Positions 1 through 9,038 of a DNA stretch of 64,000 nucleotides are shown one piece after another (within the stretch, counting starts at the first letter, position 1; each line of letters begins with the position of its first letter). This DNA is from Sphingomonas sp. PsM26 (GTDB taxonomy: Bacteria; Pseudomonadota; Alphaproteobacteria; Sphingomonadales; Sphingomonadaceae). The stretch lies in assembly GCA_030433805.1 (NCBI GenBank), contig JARUXA010000003.1, positions 124,001 to 188,000 on the forward strand, read 5' to 3'. Under the pieces are notes generated by a model that was not told the DNA's origin, searched no databases, and saw only the letters and a program-made list of their open reading frames with translations. The position numbers were made by a program, and so were the translations under genes.

Positions 1-159
1 GATCAGGTCGAAGATCCCCTCACTCGCGAGGAACAGGCCGTCACGGCCATCGGCGCAGGTCTCGACGGCATAGCCGGCTTGGGCCAGGCCTTTTGCGAGG
101 TAGGCGGCGGTCGAGCTATCGTCTTCGACAATCAGAATCTTGCGGGTCACAGGCGGCAT
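1..159 (-). CDS. Response regulator, N-terminal receiver fragment (cut by window edge)
   Basis: Only the first 53 codons are present; the rest lies beyond base 1. The peptide begins MPPVTRKILIVEDDSSTAAY and continues with an alternating helix/strand pattern ending FDLI, just before the expected phospho-acceptor Asp. The acidic pair in VEDD is the metal-binding site of CheY-like receiver domains. The start at 159 is preferred over an in-frame ATG at 177 because an AGGA stretch lies about 11 bases upstream of 159, while 177 has nothing. The sequence style (KILIVEDD, AQAGYAVETCADGRDGL) suggests the OmpR/PhoB group, but the DNA-binding domain is not visible. Confidence 0.85.
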   Translation of the reverse strand, partial: MPPVTRKILIVEDDSSTAAYLAKGLAQAGYAVETCADGRDGLFLASEGIFDLI

Positions 160-561
160 TCCGGGCGGTTTCCTCATGCCTAGAATGAAATGAGGCCGAC
201 GGAAAGCAAGCCTTCCGCCGGCCACCGACACCCCCGGGAGTGCGAGTGCCGATCTCGGTAATCATTTCCGGCCGCGTGCATCGGCCACGGGGGAATGTTT
301 GCACCGGATTGCCTGCGCGATCCGGTGACATTGGGATGACGAAAATGTCATGGTTTTTGGTTCGTGCGGGGGCGCCGTACGCCCTCTGGCGTCATGCTGA
401 ACTTGTTTCAGCATCCACCGCTCAACGGGCTTAGACCGGACTCGGGGACGGCTGGATCCTGAAACGAGTTCAGGATGACGGAAGTGGGGCGGGGCCGGCG
501 CATGATCACGGCGCAGCCAAGCCGCAACGTGCTAGCCGCAGCTAGAACGCCCCCTCAGCCC
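160..561. other. Intergenic region after adk; no gene seen
   Basis: This 402-base stretch lies where the alpha operon (rpsM, rpsK, rpoA, rplQ) usually follows adk. It contains a palindromic repeat at 390-482 and otherwise no reading frame with recognisable protein sequence. Short frames on both strands here have no ribosome binding site and run through the repeat. Confidence 0.6.
390..482. repeat. Palindromic interspersed repeat, family D copy 1
   Basis: The left end GTCATGCTGAACTTGTTTCA and the right end TGAAACGAGTTCAGGATGAC form an imperfect inverted repeat. A second copy at 58694-58785 shares both ends and much of the interior (CATCCACCGC, GGCTGGATCC). About 90 bp, non-coding. Confidence 0.85.
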
Positions 562-1212
562 TCAAACCGCGTTGAGAATACCCTCGATCGCCTTGGACAC
601 GCTCTCCATGTCCGCCATCCCGTCGACCCGCGCAAGAAGCCCGCGCGCTTCGTAGATCGGGATGATCGGCTCGGTCTTTGCACGATACTCGGCCATGCGC
701 GTGCGCACGGTTTCCTCGTTATCGTCCGGACGGCGCTTGAACTCGTGGTGCCCGCACACGTCGCACGTGTCGGCAACCTTGGGCTGCTTGAAATGGTCGT
801 GATAGCCAGCACCGCAATTGCCGCAGGTGAACCGCCCGACGATCCGCTCGACCAGCGCGTCCTCGTCGACGGTCAGTTCGATCACCTTGTCGAGCGTCCG
901 GCCGCGTGCGGCGAGAATCGCGTCGAGCTGCTCGGCCTGCGCCGCGGTGCGCGGATAGCCGTCGAAGATCACACCCTTGTCGGTGTCGCCCATGTCGAGC
1001 CGCTCACCGATGATGCCCGAGACGATCTCGTCCGAGACGAGCTGCCCCGATTCCATCACCGCCTTCGCCTGGAGGCCGACCGGGCTCCCCGACTTGACCG
1101 CAGCGCGCAGCATGTCGCCGGTGGACAACTGAACCATGCCGCGGTCGCTTTCGAGGCGCGCCGCCTGGGTGCCCTTGCCCGCGCCCGGGGGGCCCAACAG
1201 AATGATATTCAC
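562..1212 (-). CDS. adk: Adenylate kinase
   Basis: Catalyses ATP + AMP to 2 ADP in the cytoplasm. The 216-residue protein opens MNIILLGPPGAGKGTQAARL, a perfect P-loop at residues 7-15, followed by the AMP-binding STGDMLRAAV and the GYPRT motif. The LID domain carries a four-cysteine knuckle (CGNC and CDVC), so this is the zinc-binding long form. It lies 29 bp downstream of secY on the same strand, the usual secY-adk coupling at the end of the spc operon. No rpsM follows it here. Confidence 0.97.
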   Translation of the reverse strand: MNIILLGPPGAGKGTQAARLESDRGMVQLSTGDMLRAAVKSGSPVGLQAKAVMESGQLVSDEIVSGIIGERLDMGDTDKGVIFDGYPRTAAQAEQLDAILAARGRTLDKVIELTVDEDALVERIVGRFTCGNCGAGYHDHFKQPKVADTCDVCGHHEFKRRPDDNEETVRTRMAEYRAKTEPIIPIYEARGLLARVDGMADMESVSKAIEGILNAV

Positions 1213-1241
1213 GCGCGTCTCCCGTTTACCGTCGCCGCGCT

Positions 1242-2594
1242 TCAGCGCAGGCGTCCGCCCTTCAGCTTCGCCTTCTTGATCAAGTCACCATATTGGTGCG
1301 CAAGCAAGTGGCTCTGGATCTGCGTCACCGTGTCCATCGTCACGTTGACGACGATGAGCAGGCTCGTCCCGCCGAGGTAGAAGGGAATCGACAGCGCCGA
1401 CACCAGATACTCGGGCAACAAGCAGATGATCGCGAGATAGCCCGCACCGATCACGGTGATGCGCGTCAGCACATAATCGAAATAGGTCTCGGTGTTCTTG
1501 CCCGGACGGATGCCGGGGATGAAGCCGCCGTGACGCTTCAGATTGTCCGCGGTCTCTTCCGGATTGAACACGACAGCCGTGTAGAAGAACGAGAAGAAGA
1601 TGATGCCAGCGCCGTACAGCAGCATGTAGGCGACGCTGCCATGCTGCAGATACTGGTTGAGCGTGATCACGACCGAACCCCACCAGGTATCGCCCGACAC
1701 GTTCTTGCCCGCGAACTGCGTGATCGTCAGCGGCATCAGCAGCAACGACGACGCGAAGATCGGCGGAATGACGCCCGCGGTGTTGATCTTGAGCGGCAGA
1801 TGGCTGCGGTCCGATTGCATCCCGCGTTGGGTCTGGCGCTTGGGATACTGAATCAGGATGCGGCGCTGCGCGCGCTCCATGAAGCAGATGAACAGGATCA
1901 GCCCGGCCACCGCGACGATGATCGCGACCAGCGTGAATCCGGTGACGTTCCCGCCCCCGGTCCGCGCGGTCTGCGCGAGGTTGAACAGCGTGGTCGGCAG
2001 GTTGGCGACGATGCCCGCCATGATGATCAGCGACATACCGTTGCCGATGCCGCGGCTGGTGATCTGCTCACCGATCCACATCAGGAACATCGTACCGCCG
2101 ACGAGGCTGATGACCGAGCCGACGATGAACAGCATGCCGGGATCGACCACGACGCCCTGGCTCTGGAATCCGAGGCTGAGGAAATACCCCTGAATGACGG
2201 TCAGGCCGACGGTGCCGAAGCGCGTATACTGGTTGAGCCGCTTGCGCCCGCTCTCGCCTTCCTTCTTAATCGCGGCAAGCGTCGGCGACAGCGAAGTCGC
2301 GAGCTGCACTACGATCGAGGCGGTGATGTACGGGGTAACACCCAGCGCGATCAGGCTGGCGCGCTTGAGCGAACCGCCGGAAAACGCGTTGAAGAAGTCG
2401 AGTACGCCACCATTGGTGCGGCTCGCCAGCGCGGCGAGCGCGGTCGGGTCGATCCCCGGCAGCGGGACGTAGCTGAGCAGGCGGAACACGATCAGCGCGC
2501 CGATGGTGAACCATAGCCGCTTCTTGAGGTCGGTCGCCTGCGCGAACTTCGACAGGCTGATGCTTGAGGCCATTTTATCGGCTGCGGATGCCAT
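1242..2594 (-). CDS. secY: Protein translocase subunit SecY
   Basis: Main channel of the Sec translocon in the inner membrane. The 450-residue protein has ten hydrophobic segments. It keeps family motifs such as YVPLPGIDP near the first transmembrane helix, the ITSRGIGNGMSL stretch, and the cytoplasmic GIRPGKNTETYF loop that contacts SecA and the ribosome. The start at 2594 gives the normal SecY length; an ATG at 2669 would add 25 residues that lie in the presumed leader. A promoter-like sequence lies at 2667-2694. adk follows after 29 bp. Confidence 0.96.
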   Translation of the reverse strand: MASAADKMASSISLSKFAQATDLKKRLWFTIGALIVFRLLSYVPLPGIDPTALAALASRTNGGVLDFFNAFSGGSLKRASLIALGVTPYITASIVVQLATSLSPTLAAIKKEGESGRKRLNQYTRFGTVGLTVIQGYFLSLGFQSQGVVVDPGMLFIVGSVISLVGGTMFLMWIGEQITSRGIGNGMSLIIMAGIVANLPTTLFNLAQTARTGGGNVTGFTLVAIIVAVAGLILFICFMERAQRRILIQYPKRQTQRGMQSDRSHLPLKINTAGVIPPIFASSLLLMPLTITQFAGKNVSGDTWWGSVVITLNQYLQHGSVAYMLLYGAGIIFFSFFYTAVVFNPEETADNLKRHGGFIPGIRPGKNTETYFDYVLTRITVIGAGYLAIICLLPEYLVSALSIPFYLGGTSLLIVVNVTMDTVTQIQSHLLAHQYGDLIKKAKLKGGRLR

Positions 2595-2666
2595 GCGGTT
2601 GATCGTCCTGGAATCGATATCGGCGGAAACAAAAACGGCGGGAAACGTTTTACCGCCCCGCCGCTT

Positions 2667-2694
2667 CATATAGGGGCCCGAACGGGCTTGTCTA
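2667..2694 (-). promoter_or_regulatory. Possible promoter for secY-adk
   Basis: On the minus strand TAGACA (2689-2694), a 16-bp spacer and TATATG (2667-2672) resemble a sigma-70 promoter, with 5/6 and 4/6 matches. It lies in the unusually long 193-bp gap between rplO and secY. A separate promoter here would keep secY-adk expressed despite the terminator behind rpmD. Predicted by eye only. Confidence 0.4.
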
Positions 2695-2787
2695 ATGCCT
2701 AGCGGTCGCGCCCACCCCGATTTGGCCCTTCACCCCGGGATGAACCCGGGGCAAACTGGTGGGATGGTGCGCGTCGCCGAGCGACAG

Positions 2788-3339
2788 TTACGCCTTGAAC
2801 GACGCCTTGTGCGCCTGGCGCTCCTTGTACTTCACGCCCTTCTTGGCCGCGGCCTTCTCGTTTGCCGGCATGACGTAGATCACGTCGACCGAACCGCCAG
2901 CCTTTTCAACGGCCTCGATCGCGCCCTTGGACGCACCGGCAACCGTGAACTTGAGAACCGTGGTCAGCTCGCCCTTGCCGAGCAGACGGACGCCGTCCTT
3001 ACCACCACGTGCGAGACCAGCGGCCTTGAGCGCCTCATGGTCGATCGAAGCGTTCGCTTCGATCTTGCCCGCGTCGATCGCCTTCTGGATCGCACCGAGG
3101 TTCACCTCGGCATAATCCTTGGCGAAGATGTTGTTGAAGCCGCGCTTAGGCAGACGCATGTGAAGCGGCATCTGGCCGCCTTCGAAGCCGGCGATCGAAA
3201 CGCCTTCACGGCTCTTCTGGCCCTTCTGGCCGCGGCCTGCGGTCTTGCCCTTGCCCGAACCGATACCCCGGCCGACCCGCATGCGGGACTTGCGGGCACC
3301 ATCGTTGTCGCGGATTTCATTAAGTTTCATGAGCTGCAC
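2788..3339 (-). CDS. rplO: Large ribosomal subunit protein uL15 (L15)
   Basis: Late-assembly 50S protein. The [20 protein letters not shown] opening is followed by the glycine-rich [19 protein letters not shown], the [17 protein letters not shown] block and a C-terminal globular domain with the usual [12 protein letters not shown] helix. At 183 residues it is longer than the ~145-residue enterobacterial form because of a Lys/Ala-rich C-terminal tail. Normally rpmD lies immediately upstream; here an acyltransferase gene separates them. The 163-bp gap upstream (3340-3502) contains a weak candidate promoter, TTGCAG-N17-TAGGCG. Confidence 0.97.
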   Translation of the reverse strand: MQLMKLNEIRDNDGARKSRMRVGRGIGSGKGKTAGRGQKGQKSREGVSIAGFEGGQMPLHMRLPKRGFNNIFAKDYAEVNLGAIQKAIDAGKIEANASIDHEALKAAGLARGGKDGVRLLGKGELTTVLKFTVAGASKGAIEAVEKAGGSVDVIYVMPANEKAAAKKGVKYKERQAHKASFKA

Positions 3340-3502
3340 TCGCTTTCGCTTTTGTCGCGCGGACTGTTAGGAAGTGGTCGCGCCTAGCGGACGACCGTCA
3401 TTTCTGCAACCTCTTTCAACGCCTGGACCGCCCTGCCCCCGTGTCCGGCCGAAACACAACCGGTATTACCGCGCCCTGCGGCCCGGACCTCCGGTTACGC
3501 CG

Positions 3503-4591
3503 TTACTTTGCCGAAAAACGCGTCACGACTGGCCCTGCGCTTTGCCCCAACCCTCTATTGATGCGGGCGGGCAGACGGGCGTGCAGCCATCGCCCCAGTG
3601 GCCGTTCGTACCAGAGATGGATCGCAACCCCGACGGACGCTGCTACGATCAGCGTGGCGGCTCCGCACAGTGCCACTGTCTCCGGACCCTTTGGAAGGCG
3701 ACTGAGCGCCTTGACCACCAGGACGGTCGACAGGAGGTGGACTAGATACACCGCATAGCTTGCCGCCCCAAGCAGAAGCCACAACCGGGACCGCACCACC
3801 ACGCCTTGCCGCTCCAAGACCACGACGCCGAACACCGTGAAGAGCGCGAACGGACCGAGGACATATCCACGGCTGCTCGCTGGAAAATAGGAGGTGATGG
3901 CCAATAACGATGAGAAACCAACGATGACGACCAACCAACCCACACCGCGGTTAGGAACGAGCCGTATCCAACGCTCGGCGAACATCCCGAGCACTATTCC
4001 GTATCCGAACTCTAGGAGGAGCGACGCGGTATAGAACTTCGCGACGAAGCCTGCCGGTTGGAAAGTGATCCCGACCAACACCAGGAAGCAGAGCGCGGCG
4101 AGGACCGTGACACGTTGCAAAAAAACGTTTCGAAGGAACAGGCTGAGTGAAAAGATTGCGTAGAAGAACATCTCGTAATTGAGCGTCCACCCGGTGAACA
4201 GCACTGGCGAAACGGCACCGCGTTGAGCCACGTTCGGCGGGTTTGCCGGGTACGGCACGAACAACAGAGATTTGAGAAGTGGTTCCAGATCCGTCGTGGT
4301 GGACCGGAAGATTCCAGGCGCGATTGATGCGCCGAGGAAAAGGCCGATCGTGAAGGTCCAGTAAAGCGGAACGATGCGGATGATCCGGCTGGCGGCGAAG
4401 CGCCCCGGCGAGACCGGCAGCCCGGCCGTCGCATGGATCATGACAAAGCCGCTGATGACGAAGAAGATGTCAACGCCGACAGCGCCAGTCGCACCAATTC
4501 GTTGCAACAGGCCCCCATACAGTGCGGCCCAGTGGTCGAAAACCACAAGCAATGCTGCAACCGCCCGCAACACTTGGATGTTTTTGATCAT
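3503..4591 (-). CDS. Acyltransferase 3 (OafA/NodX-type) membrane protein, inserted in the spc operon
   Basis: The 362-residue protein has about ten hydrophobic segments. It carries acyltransferase-3 hallmarks: KNIQVLRAVAALLVVFDHW near the N-terminus (motif RAxAxxxVxxxH), GVDIFFVISGFVM, and RIVPLYW. Members O-acylate surface polysaccharides or other small targets using an acyl donor on the inner membrane; the substrate here is unknown. It is co-directional with the ribosomal genes but lies between rpmD and rplO, which are normally adjacent. An intrinsic terminator (4617-4650) lies immediately upstream. By eye its sequence is less GC-rich than most of the window. The start at 4591 puts the family motif at the N-terminus; an ATG at 4618 would overlap the terminator tail. 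Transfer is likely but unproven. Confidence 0.9.
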   Translation of the reverse strand: MIKNIQVLRAVAALLVVFDHWAALYGGLLQRIGATGAVGVDIFFVISGFVMIHATAGLPVSPGRFAASRIIRIVPLYWTFTIGLFLGASIAPGIFRSTTTDLEPLLKSLLFVPYPANPPNVAQRGAVSPVLFTGWTLNYEMFFYAIFSLSLFLRNVFLQRVTVLAALCFLVLVGITFQPAGFVAKFYTASLLLEFGYGIVLGMFAERWIRLVPNRGVGWLVVIVGFSSLLAITSYFPASSRGYVLGPFALFTVFGVVVLERQGVVVRSRLWLLLGAASYAVYLVHLLSTVLVVKALSRLPKGPETVALCGAATLIVAASVGVAIHLWYERPLGRWLHARLPARINRGLGQSAGPVVTRFSAK

Positions 4592-4616
4592 GCCGCCCCC
4601 GCGGCCTGCACATAAC

Positions 4617-4650
4617 AAAAATCCGGGGATCGCGCCATGCGACCCCCGGA
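4617..4650 (-). terminator. Intrinsic terminator behind rpmD
   Basis: Read on the minus strand, TCCGGGGGTCGC and GCGATCCCCGGA form a 12-bp stem with a single G-U wobble and a five-base loop, followed at once by TTTTTG. It lies 36 bp after the rpmD stop and just before the acyltransferase start, so it should end most transcripts arriving from the S10/spc genes. Confidence 0.85.
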
Positions 4651-4685
4651 CCTTTATTATTCAGATGTAGTCGCGACGGACGATG

Positions 4686-4862
4686 TCAGTCGACGATCTT
4701 CACCATATGCGCGACCTTGCGGATCATGCCACGGACTTCCGGGCTATCTTCGAGTTCGCGCGTCTTGTGCATCTTGTTGAGGCCGAGACCGATCAGCGTT
4801 GCGCGCTGGTCCTTCTCGCGGCGGATCGGCGATCCGGTCTGCGTGATCTTGATGGTCGCCAT
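4686..4862 (-). CDS. rpmD: Large ribosomal subunit protein uL30 (L30)
   Basis: The 58-residue 50S protein begins [20 protein letters not shown] and has the conserved block [20 protein letters not shown], with [12 protein letters not shown] at the C-terminus. It follows rpsE with a 5-bp gap, the normal order. An intrinsic terminator and a foreign-looking acyltransferase gene follow it instead of rplO. Confidence 0.96.
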   Translation of the reverse strand: MATIKITQTGSPIRREKDQRATLIGLGLNKMHKTRELEDSPEVRGMIRKVAHMVKIVD

Positions 4863-4867
4863 CGATA

Positions 4868-5593
4868 TTACTCCGCGATCGCTTCGGCCTGGGCCTCGGC
4901 GACGTCCTTGTCCGCGCCACCACGGCCGAGCAGGTCTGCAATCTTCTTGCCGCGACGCTGCGCTACCGCCTTCGGGCTGACCTGTGCGGTCAGCGATTCG
5001 AAGGTTGCACGGATCATGTTGTAGGGGTTCGACGTGCCGACCGACTTGGTCACCACGTCCGCGACGCCGAGCGCCTCGAACACGGCGCGCATCGGGCCGC
5101 CCGCGATGATGCCGGTGCCGGGAGGCGCCGAGCGCAGCGTGACGAGGCCGGCACCGAAGTGGCCGCGACCGTCATGATGCAGCGTACGGCCTTCCTTCAG
5201 CGGAACGCGAACCATCGCCTTCTTGGCAGCAGCCGTCGCCTTGGAGATGGCTTCCGGCACTTCGCGTGCCTTGCCATGACCGAAGCCAACACGGCCCTTG
5301 CCGTCGCCCACGACGACCAGCGCTGCGAAGCCGAAGCGCTTACCGCCCTTGACCGTCTTCGAGACGCGGTTGATGTGAACCAGCTTCTCGATCAGCTCTT
5401 CGCCACCATCGTCCGAACCCGGACGACCGCCACGATTGTCGCGACCGCCGCGGCTGTCACGGCCACCACGGTTTGGACCACCGCCACCAGGGCCGGTGCG
5501 ACCACGACCACCACGGGGGCCACGGCCCTGCGGTGCATCGTTCGGCGTCGTTGCCGGTGCGGCGATCTCGCCGGTGTTGATCTCATCCGCCAT
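4868..5593 (-). CDS. rpsE: Small ribosomal subunit protein uS5 (S5) with Arg/Gly-rich extension
   Basis: 30S protein involved in decoding fidelity and mRNA entry. The conserved S5 core starts near residue 63 ([20 protein letters not shown]), with the [18 protein letters not shown] loop and the C-terminal fold. At 241 residues it is about 75 longer than the E. coli protein. The excess is mainly an N-terminal segment at roughly residues 20-60 dominated by RGG and GGR repeats, plus an acidic/alanine C-terminal tail. No internal start at the core boundary competes with the ATG at 5593, which lies 3 bp after rplR. Confidence 0.96.
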   Translation of the reverse strand: MADEINTGEIAAPATTPNDAPQGRGPRGGRGRTGPGGGGPNRGGRDSRGGRDNRGGRPGSDDGGEELIEKLVHINRVSKTVKGGKRFGFAALVVVGDGKGRVGFGHGKAREVPEAISKATAAAKKAMVRVPLKEGRTLHHDGRGHFGAGLVTLRSAPPGTGIIAGGPMRAVFEALGVADVVTKSVGTSNPYNMIRATFESLTAQVSPKAVAQRRGKKIADLLGRGGADKDVAEAQAEAIAE

Positions 5594-5596
5594 GTC

Positions 5597-5956
5597 TTAG
5601 AACTCCAATCCGGCTTCGCGCGCGGCTTGCGCCAGCGCCTTGACGCGGCCGTGGAACAGGAAGCCGCCACGGTCGAACACGACCTGCGTCACGCCGGCTG
5701 CCTTGGCAGCTTCGGCAACGCGCGTGCCGACACCGATCGCTGCATCGACATTGGCCCCGGTCGTGTCGCGCACGTCCTTTTCCAGCGTCGAGGCAGCCGC
5801 AACAGTCACGCCCTTGGCGTCGTCGATGATCTGCGCATAGATGTGACGACCCGAGCGGTGGATCGACAACCGCGGACGGCCCGTTCCACGCGCACGGAGC
5901 GCGGTGCGATTGCGGCGGCGCCGCTTCTCGAAGAGAGACATACCCTTGGTCGACAT
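5597..5956 (-). CDS. rplR: Large ribosomal subunit protein uL18 (L18)
   Basis: Binds 5S rRNA in the central protuberance. The 119-residue protein starts [20 protein letters not shown] and contains [20 protein letters not shown] and the C-terminal [20 protein letters not shown], which are diagnostic. The start overlaps the rplF stop by one base, and rpsE follows after 3 bp, so the genes are probably translationally coupled. Confidence 0.97.
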   Translation of the reverse strand: MSTKGMSLFEKRRRRNRTALRARGTGRPRLSIHRSGRHIYAQIIDDAKGVTVAAASTLEKDVRDTTGANVDAAIGVGTRVAEAAKAAGVTQVVFDRGGFLFHGRVKALAQAAREAGLEF

Positions 5957-6489
5957 TACTTCTTCTTCCCTTCCTTGCGGAAGATGAACTCGCCGTCGTA
6001 CTTGATGCCCTTGCCCTTGTACGGCTCGGGCTTACGCCACTGGCGAATTTCCGCGGCCAGCTGGCCGACCTTCTGCTTGTCCGTGCCCGAAATCTCGACC
6101 GTCGTGTTGTCGGGGGTCTTGACCTCGATCCCCTCCGGCACGTTGATGTTGACGTCGTGGCTGTAGCCGAGCTTCAGGTTCAGGTTACGACCCTGGGCCG
6201 CAGCACGGTAACCAACGCCGTTGATCAGCAGCTTCTTGGTGAAGCCATCCGACACGCCGGTGATCAGGTTCTGAACCATGGTACGCTGCATGCCCCAGAA
6301 GGCACGCGCGCGCTTGGTCTCGTTCGCTGGGACGACGGAGATGCCGCCGTCCTCGAGCGTGTAGCTGATCTCGTCGCGCAGTGGCATCGCGAGGGTGCCC
6401 TTGGGGCCCTTCACGCTGATCTGCCCACCGTCGATCGTCGCAGTGACGCCGGCGGGAACGGTGATCGGCTTTTTACCGATGCGGCTCAT
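5956..6489 (-). CDS. rplF: Large ribosomal subunit protein uL6 (L6)
   Basis: 50S protein near the factor-binding site. The 177-residue protein starts [20 protein letters not shown] and ends with the conserved [20 protein letters not shown]. It has the two similar alpha/beta repeats typical of L6. The start overlaps the rpsH stop by one base. Confidence 0.97.
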   Translation of the reverse strand: MSRIGKKPITVPAGVTATIDGGQISVKGPKGTLAMPLRDEISYTLEDGGISVVPANETKRARAFWGMQRTMVQNLITGVSDGFTKKLLINGVGYRAAAQGRNLNLKLGYSHDVNINVPEGIEVKTPDNTTVEISGTDKQKVGQLAAEIRQWRKPEPYKGKGIKYDGEFIFRKEGKKK

Positions 6490-6884
6490 CAGAACACCTC
6501 CGCGAGGACTTCGCCGCCGACATTCTGCTCACGCGCTTCCGCGTCGGACAGAACACCCTTGGGGGTGGAAACGATCGTAATGCCGAGGCCGTTCATGATG
6601 CGCGGCAATTCGGTCGAACCCGAATAGACGCGACGACCGGGCTTCGAGACACGGGCAACGTGCTTGATCGCGGGCTGGCCCTCGAAATACTTCAGCTCGA
6701 TGCGGATGCCGGCCGCGGGGCCCATCTGCTCTTCGCTATAGCCACGGATGTAGCCTTCGCGCTGCAGCACATCGAGAACGCGGGTCCGCAGCTTGGAGCC
6801 CGGCGTCAGGACAGAGTCCTTGCGCGCGCGCTGCCCGTTGCGGATGCGGGTGAGCATATCACCCAGGGGATCGGTCAATGCCAT
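6489..6884 (-). CDS. rpsH: Small ribosomal subunit protein uS8 (S8)
   Basis: Binds 16S rRNA helix 21 and, in model bacteria, represses the spc operon. The 131-residue protein starts [20 protein letters not shown] and carries the C-terminal [20 protein letters not shown] signature. It lies 10 bp downstream of rpsN and overlaps rplF by one base. Confidence 0.97.
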   Translation of the reverse strand: MALTDPLGDMLTRIRNGQRARKDSVLTPGSKLRTRVLDVLQREGYIRGYSEEQMGPAAGIRIELKYFEGQPAIKHVARVSKPGRRVYSGSTELPRIMNGLGITIVSTPKGVLSDAEAREQNVGGEVLAEVF

Positions 6885-6894
6885 CTCGTGATCC

Positions 6895-7200
6895 TTACCA
6901 GCTCGACTTCGTAACGCCGGGGATGAGGCCCTTGTTGGCCAGATCGCGCAGCTGAATACGGCAGAGGCGGAACTTGCGATAATATGCGCGCGGACGACCC
7001 GTCAGCTCGCAGCGGTTGCGGATGCGCGTCGGGTTCCCGTTGCGGGGAATCTCGGCCATCTTCAGACGAGCCTCGATGCGCTCGCCGTCGCTCAGCGTGC
7101 TGTCGGCAGCGATTGCCTTCAGCGCGGCGTACTTGGGCGCGTACTTCTTGACGAGCATCTTGCGACGCTCGTTCTTGTTCACCGAACTTACCTTGGCCAT
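6895..7200 (-). CDS. rpsN: Small ribosomal subunit protein uS14 (S14), zinc-free form
   Basis: The 101-residue 30S protein begins [20 protein letters not shown] and has [20 protein letters not shown] near the C-terminus. The full length and the lack of the two CxxC pairs mark the C-minus (zinc-independent) type. rplE lies 1 bp upstream. Confidence 0.97.
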   Translation of the reverse strand: MAKVSSVNKNERRKMLVKKYAPKYAALKAIAADSTLSDGERIEARLKMAEIPRNGNPTRIRNRCELTGRPRAYYRKFRLCRIQLRDLANKGLIPGVTKSSW

Positions 7201-7201
7201 C

Positions 7202-7804
7202 TTATGCCGCCTTCTTCTGGTCGTCAGCAGACTCTGAGCCAGTCTCTTCTGGCGGGAACGGGAAGCCGAACAGACGGAGCAGCTCGCGCGCCTCGTCGTC
7301 GGTCTTCGCGCTGGTCGTGACGATCACGTCAAGACCGCGGATCTTGTCGATCTTGTCATAGCTGATTTCCGGGAACACCAGCTGCTCCTTCAGACCGCAG
7401 GCATAGTTGCCGCGTCCGTCGAACGACTTGGGGTTGAGCCCGCGGAAATCGCGAACGCGCGGGAGCGCGATCGTGATGAAGCGATCGAGGAATTCGTACA
7501 TGCGCTCGCGACGAAGCGTGACCTTGACGCCGATCGGCATGCCTTCACGCAGCTTGAACTGCGCGATCGACTTCTTGGCCTTGGTCACGACGGGACGCTG
7601 CCCTGCGATCAATTCCATTTCGCCGAAAGCCTGGTCGACCTTCTTCTTGTCCTGCGTCGCTTCGCCCACGCCCATGTTGAGCGTGATCTTCTCGATGCGC
7701 GGCACTTCCATCGCGTTCTTGTAACCGAACTTCTCGGTCATCGCTGCGACGACCTTGTCGTCGTAGATGCCCTTCATGCGGGGCTTGGTAGCTGCATCAG
7801 CCAT
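7202..7804 (-). CDS. rplE: Large ribosomal subunit protein uL5 (L5)
   Basis: Contacts 5S rRNA and the P-site tRNA. The 200-residue protein contains [18 protein letters not shown], the [20 protein letters not shown] block and [17 protein letters not shown]. The chosen ATG at 7804 lies inside the last codons of rplX, an 8-bp overlap typical of this operon. A start at 7834 would add ten residues read from rplX sequence and is rejected. A short acidic C-terminal tail follows the core. Confidence 0.96.
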   Translation of the reverse strand: MADAATKPRMKGIYDDKVVAAMTEKFGYKNAMEVPRIEKITLNMGVGEATQDKKKVDQAFGEMELIAGQRPVVTKAKKSIAQFKLREGMPIGVKVTLRRERMYEFLDRFITIALPRVRDFRGLNPKSFDGRGNYACGLKEQLVFPEISYDKIDKIRGLDVIVTTSAKTDDEARELLRLFGFPFPPEETGSESADDQKKAA

Positions 7805-8114
7805 CGATCTTGTCTCCGGTCTTGACCGCAACACGAACCTTCTTGCCGTCCTGGGTCTCGAAACGAACGCGCGTCGGCTTGCCGTCGGCGGTCACGTGCG
7901 CGACCTTCGAAACGTGCAGCGGCGCTTCGCTGCGCATCAGGCCACCCTGCGGGTCACCCTGGCTCGGCTTGGTGTGGCGAACGGCGATGTTCACGCCGGA
8001 CACGACGACCTTGCCGTCCTTCGGCATGGCCATCGTGACGTCACCGGTCTTGCCCTTGTCCTTGCCGGACAGGACGATGACACGGTCGCCTTTCTTGATA
8101 CGTGCAGCGGCCAT
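7797..8114 (-). CDS. rplX: Large ribosomal subunit protein uL24 (L24)
   Basis: Assembly-initiating 50S protein. The 105-residue protein has the N-terminal KOW motif in [20 protein letters not shown], then [18 protein letters not shown]. Its ATG overlaps the rplN stop by one base and its end overlaps rplE. Confidence 0.97.
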   Translation of the reverse strand: MAAARIKKGDRVIVLSGKDKGKTGDVTMAMPKDGKVVVSGVNIAVRHTKPSQGDPQGGLMRSEAPLHVSKVAHVTADGKPTRVRFETQDGKKVRVAVKTGDKIDG

Positions 8115-8482
8115 TACAGCACCTCCGGCGCAAGGCTGATGATCTTCATGTGCTTCTTGCCGCGAAGCTCACGCACGACTGGGCCAAAGATACGGGTGCC
8201 GATCGGCTCCTCGTTCTTGTTGACCAGCACGGCCGCATTCGAATCGAAGCGGATCACGGTGCCATCGGCGCGGCGAATGTCCTTCGCCGTACGCACGATG
8301 ACGGCACGGTGCACGTCGCCCTTCTTCACGCGGCCGCGCGGTGCGGCCTCCTTCACGCTGACGACGATGATGTCGCCAACGCCTGCAACACGACGCTTGG
8401 AACCCCCAAGCACCTTGATGCACATAACCCGCTTCGCGCCGCTGTTGTCAGCGACCTCGAGATTGGATTGCATCTGGATCAT
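8114..8482 (-). CDS. rplN: Large ribosomal subunit protein uL14 (L14)
   Basis: First gene of the spc group. The 122-residue protein starts [20 protein letters not shown] and has the L14 signature [20 protein letters not shown]. It lies 65 bp downstream of rpsQ, a larger gap than the one-base overlaps that follow. Confidence 0.98.
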   Translation of the reverse strand: MIQMQSNLEVADNSGAKRVMCIKVLGGSKRRVAGVGDIIVVSVKEAAPRGRVKKGDVHRAVIVRTAKDIRRADGTVIRFDSNAAVLVNKNEEPIGTRIFGPVVRELRGKKHMKIISLAPEVL

Positions 8483-8547
8483 TGGATCCGCTTCCTTCTC
8501 ATCTGGGGCCGATACCGACCGGTCCCCGCCTCAATAAACGCTGACGC

Positions 8548-8820
8548 TTACGCGTCGACGTCAACTCGTTGCGGCGTCGCGTGGGCGTTAACCCGCTCGA
8601 TCACCTTCCACGTCTTCAGCTTGGAAATCGGCGCGGTCTCTTCGATCCGCACGATCTCGCCCAGCTTGAACTCGTTGCCCTCGTCGTGGGCATGGTACTT
8701 CTTGGTACGACGAATGATCTTGCCGTAGAGCGCATGCTTGACCTTGCGCTCCACGTTCACGACCACCGTCTTGTCGCCCTTGTCGGAGACGATCAGCCCC
8801 GTCAGCACGCGCTTTGGCAT
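8548..8820 (-). CDS. rpsQ: Small ribosomal subunit protein uS17 (S17)
   Basis: Binds the 5' domain of 16S rRNA. The 90-residue protein runs from [20 protein letters not shown] through the S17 core [20 protein letters not shown]. An upstream in-frame ATG at 8904 would add 28 residues translated from rpmC sequence, so the start at 8820 is chosen. rpmC lies 10 bp upstream. Confidence 0.97.
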   Translation of the reverse strand: MPKRVLTGLIVSDKGDKTVVVNVERKVKHALYGKIIRRTKKYHAHDEGNEFKLGEIVRIEETAPISKLKTWKVIERVNAHATPQRVDVDA

Positions 8821-8830
8821 GTCTAAATCC

Positions 8831-9037
8831 TTACTTTGCCGCAGTGTCGCGCGAACGCGCGGTCTGCAGGGTCTTGATGCGAGCGATGTCGCGACGGACT
8901 TCACGAACCCGGCTCGGCTTTTCGAGCTGGTTGGTCGCGGCCTGGAAGCGGAGGTTGAAGGCCTCGCGCTTCAGGTTGCCGAGTTCTTCACCCAGCTGGT
9001 CCTCGGACTTCGCCTTGAGGTCGTCGATGCGGGCCAT
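8831..9037 (-). CDS. rpmC: Large ribosomal subunit protein uL29 (L29)
   Basis: Small two-helix 50S protein near the exit tunnel. Its 68 residues start [20 protein letters not shown] and contain [20 protein letters not shown] and [10 protein letters not shown]. The start at 9037 lies 1 bp after rplP; the longer frame to 9079 would read into rplP. Confidence 0.97.
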   Translation of the reverse strand: MARIDDLKAKSEDQLGEELGNLKREAFNLRFQAATNQLEKPSRVREVRRDIARIKTLQTARSRDTAAK

Positions 9038-9038
9038 C

